Shown: positions 39,370-40,885 of the stretch, one piece after another
How the letters are laid out: each line of letters opens with the position of its first letter
Position numbering within the stretch: position 1 is the stretch's first letter
Position numbers and translations under genes: made by a program
Source of the DNA: Lachnospiraceae bacterium
GTDB lineage: Bacteria; Bacillota; Clostridia; Lachnospirales; Lachnospiraceae
Direction of reading: 5' to 3'
Length of the DNA: 40,885 nucleotides
Assembly (NCBI GenBank): GCA_024692955.1
Contig: JAILLW010000002.1
Span: forward strand, 1-40,885
Notes under the pieces: model-generated
Seen by the model: only the letters and a program-made list of their open reading frames with translations
The model's database searches: none
Told to the model about the DNA's origin: nothing

Positions 39370-40342
39370 TATTGTACTTCTTATACAATCTCTGGCGCAC
39401 CTGATAAGTACCGTTCAATGCTTTCTCAAATTCAGGTGATCCGGGCTCGAGCAGCTTAAGGAGTTTGGCCAGCATGTCGGCTCCGCATTTCTCACCGAGT
39501 TTTTTGCCACGCTTTTCTCCACGTGCCGCAGCTTCCCTTGCCGCTTCTTTTCTTTCATCCTCGATTATTTCCTGCCATGCGTTTCCCATATTTACGGTAC
39601 CTCCCTGTCCTTGCTTCACCGGTATGCGAGCCGATGAGAAGGTGTTGATCATATTGAGTGTATCACTTTTGATTTCAAGCGATTCCCCTCTTGCTTTCAT
39701 TATACTATTCAGTTTTTTCTTGTCATACGAATACTTGATAAATTCCAGAAGAATCCCCAATTCACTGCTGAACTTTGAAAAGCCATCGATGCCATCCGCC
39801 GAGATCAGATGCAGTTTATAATCATTAAGGAATGGGAGCAGCCTCGGATTCGGAACGTCAAGCATCTCCATCAAAGATGTCGGTGCATCCCACTTTTCCA
39901 CATCAAAGCAGATGCAGAGCGTGATGACCGGGTGGAGGTGTTCTCCCTTCATGAAACTGTCCGCTACGTCTATCGTCTTTTCGGTTTTACCATCTTTTTG
40001 CGCCCGGATTTCGTCAATCTGACCAACATAGTTCAGTACATCGTACAGAAGATCCCGGACCGGCATGGTATAATGCACTTTCGATTGTGTTTCGATCCCG
40101 AGCAGTACGAACGTCGCTTCAGGTGTTGATCGGACCGTACAGGATTTCAGCACATCGCGCATTCCGGACTTTACAAAGCTTCTCCCCAGTTTTCGGATCA
40201 GAGCACTTTCTTCCGGATCCTTTTCCTCGAGGTCTTCCGGTCGGATCACCTGTTCACCCCGGTACAGATAATAATTGAATGCATCGGCGAAAATGTCATT
40301 CTGCGACAGATACTGTTTTGCAATAAGGTCTTTCTTTCCCAA
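39359..40342 (-). CDS. Rpn-family / PD-(D/E)XK nuclease (transposase-like)
   Basis: A 327-aa protein of the Rpn/PDDEXK 'recombination-promoting nuclease' family often labelled putative transposase. Visible: KQYLSQNDIFADAFNYYLYRG at the N-terminus, MRDVLKS (D63), and the nuclease core VLLGIETQSKVHYTMPVR (E84, Q86), then YDVLNYV. The C-terminal part is helical and charged (AAREAAARGEKRGKKLGEK). Family members show Mg-dependent DNA cleavage and promote RecA-independent recombination; they often occur in multiple copies. The start is a TTG at 40342 with GGAGG 7 bases upstream, and no ATG fits. It lies beside a gene remnant and before an apparent rRNA operon. Confidence 0.88.
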   Translation of the reverse strand: MGKKDLIAKQYLSQNDIFADAFNYYLYRGEQVIRPEDLEEKDPEESALIRKLGRSFVKSGMRDVLKSCTVRSTPEATFVLLGIETQSKVHYTMPVRDLLYDVLNYVGQIDEIRAQKDGKTEKTIDVADSFMKGEHLHPVITLCICFDVEKWDAPTSLMEMLDVPNPRLLPFLNDYKLHLISADGIDGFSKFSSELGILLEFIKYSYDKKKLNSIMKARGESLEIKSDTLNMINTFSSARIPVKQGQGGTVNMGNAWQEIIEDERKEAAREAAARGEKRGKKLGEKCGADMLAKLLKLLEPGSPEFEKALNGTYQVRQRLYKKYNITE

Positions 40343-40635
40343 TCAGATACCTCCTTCGAATTCCTGAATATTCCAATACTCCGACCGACCGGTCGAAGTG
40401 AGTTGGGTAGGTTAAGCAGGTTAAGTATGTGGAGTGTAACAGGGAAAAGAAGATGATGCAAGAGATTTGCTTTTTATAACACCCGTTATCCATGTGGAAC
40501 TTTTCGAGACTTTTCTGGGTTCCGAATCAAGATATGGTGGAACGACCAGAAGACGGTTGCGCATAACGCGTCGGCAAACCGCAAGCCATTGTATTGTGCA
40601 ACATTTCCTTATGTTTTAAATAGCGCCTGTATTCG
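40343..40635. other. Gene-free stretch upstream of rRNA-type promoters
   Basis: About 290 bp without a supported gene. It contains a short direct repeat GGTTAAG (40408-40429 region) on the Rpn side and no terminator or RNA gene that I can identify. Short open frames on the minus strand lack SD and coding character. Confidence 0.6.
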
Positions 40636-40665
40636 TTGACATGCGCAAAACCGCAGTGATATAAT
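40636..40665 (+). promoter_or_regulatory. Consensus promoter P1 (18-bp spacer)
   Basis: TTGACA at 40636-40641 and TATAAT at 40660-40665 are exact consensus hexamers separated by 18 bp. A perfect hairpin (40668-40677 with 40685-40694, AAATCCACCG/CGGTGGATTT) begins at about the transcription start and is followed by CTTCTCC, so transcripts may stop early. Confidence 0.75.
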
Positions 40666-40667
40666 GA

Positions 40668-40699
40668 AAATCCACCGAAAAACACGGTGGATTTCTTCT
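40668..40699 (+). terminator. Terminator-like hairpin at the start of the P1 transcript
   Basis: A 10-bp perfect stem with a seven-base A-rich loop ends in GGATTTCTTCT. It could terminate transcription arriving from upstream, or form a stable 5' hairpin on P1 RNA. Confidence 0.55.
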
Positions 40700-40754
40700 C
40701 CGGGAGCGTATTACGGCGGTAAATAGTTTTTTTGAAAATTCCGAAAAAAACCTA

Positions 40755-40783
40755 TTGACTTAAGGAATTCTTCGTGATACTAT
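40755..40783 (+). promoter_or_regulatory. Promoter P2 of a probable rRNA operon
   Basis: TTGACT (40755-40760) and TACTAT (40778-40783) have a 17-bp spacer. An A-rich stretch upstream (AAAATTCCGAAAAAAACC) resembles an UP element. Downstream lie a 7-bp stem (40794-40800 with 40808-40814) and ACCTTGAAAACTGAACAG, a sequence type seen in rRNA leaders and spacers. The 16S gene itself is not in the window. Confidence 0.65.
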
Positions 40784-40885
40784 ATCGGAGTTGCGCCGCT
40801 AAGGATAAGCGGTGAGAACCTTGAAAACTGAACAGCAATGCAGCCCTGAAAATTCCTAATAAACGTATCCGGAAAACTCTGAAGA

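Overview
The window looks like a chromosomal segment of a moderately GC-rich Clostridia member, most likely of Lachnospiraceae type. The evidence is the Firmicutes-style neighbourhood ispF-cysS-mrnC-rlmB-x-sigH, the AddAB recombination enzyme, GatCAB, a TPP-riboswitch/ThiT pair, strong Shine-Dalgarno (SD) sequences and frequent ATGA/GTGA overlaps. No phage, plasmid backbone or CRISPR array is visible. The assignment rests on gene content and order only.

Layout. (1) 1-345 does not belong with the rest: it is an internal piece of an NCS2 purine/xanthine-type permease joined in frame to an internal piece of a Bacteroidetes-like MurC, then joined to the truncated front of a native SGNH hydrolase. 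I read this as a chimeric contig end. (2) 346-11545 is a tight same-strand run: SGNH hydrolase, membrane-anchored EEP-fold hydrolase, a small unknown protein, RidA, Xaa-Pro aminopeptidase, AddB, AddA. (3) 11600-15136 has a TPP riboswitch with thiT, then malQ under a promoter with a LacI/CcpA-like operator, a CYTH/TTM protein, and a small Ig-like orphan. (4) 15178-28237 is the housekeeping block: a consensus promoter, an alanine/sodium symporter, gatCAB, a GGDEF-EAL protein, ispF, cysS, mrnC, rlmB, a large repeat-rich SGNH lipoprotein and sigH. (5) 28403-32604 has tRNA-Ser(GGA) with a strong terminator, an array of TGTGATGAT repeats, a GT4 glycosyltransferase overlapping a GH13 alpha-glucosidase, and a GNAT acetyltransferase. 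(6) 32622-32951 is a 330-bp MITE-like element with 30-bp terminal inverted repeats. (7) 33070-35075 on the minus strand holds an Fe-alcohol dehydrogenase, a small membrane protein and a nicotinamidase-like hydrolase, divergent from a Nudix hydrolase through overlapping promoters. (8) 35674-40342 is more accessory: an unknown protein, a CapA-like lipoprotein, a secreted transglutaminase-like protein behind a long structured leader, a decayed gene end and an Rpn/PD-(D/E)XK nuclease. (9) 40630-40885 carries two strong promoters and a leader that probably belongs to an rRNA operon starting just past the window.

The genes cover DNA break repair (AddAB), Gln/Asn-tRNA amidation, Cys-tRNA charging, rRNA maturation and methylation, isoprenoid synthesis, c-di-GMP turnover, thiamine uptake and alpha-glucan metabolism. 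The least explained items are the structured RNA leader at 37621-37811, the repeat-rich SGNH lipoprotein occupying the position usually held by yacP/rae1, the MITE-like element, and the repeat array in front of the glycosyltransferase.
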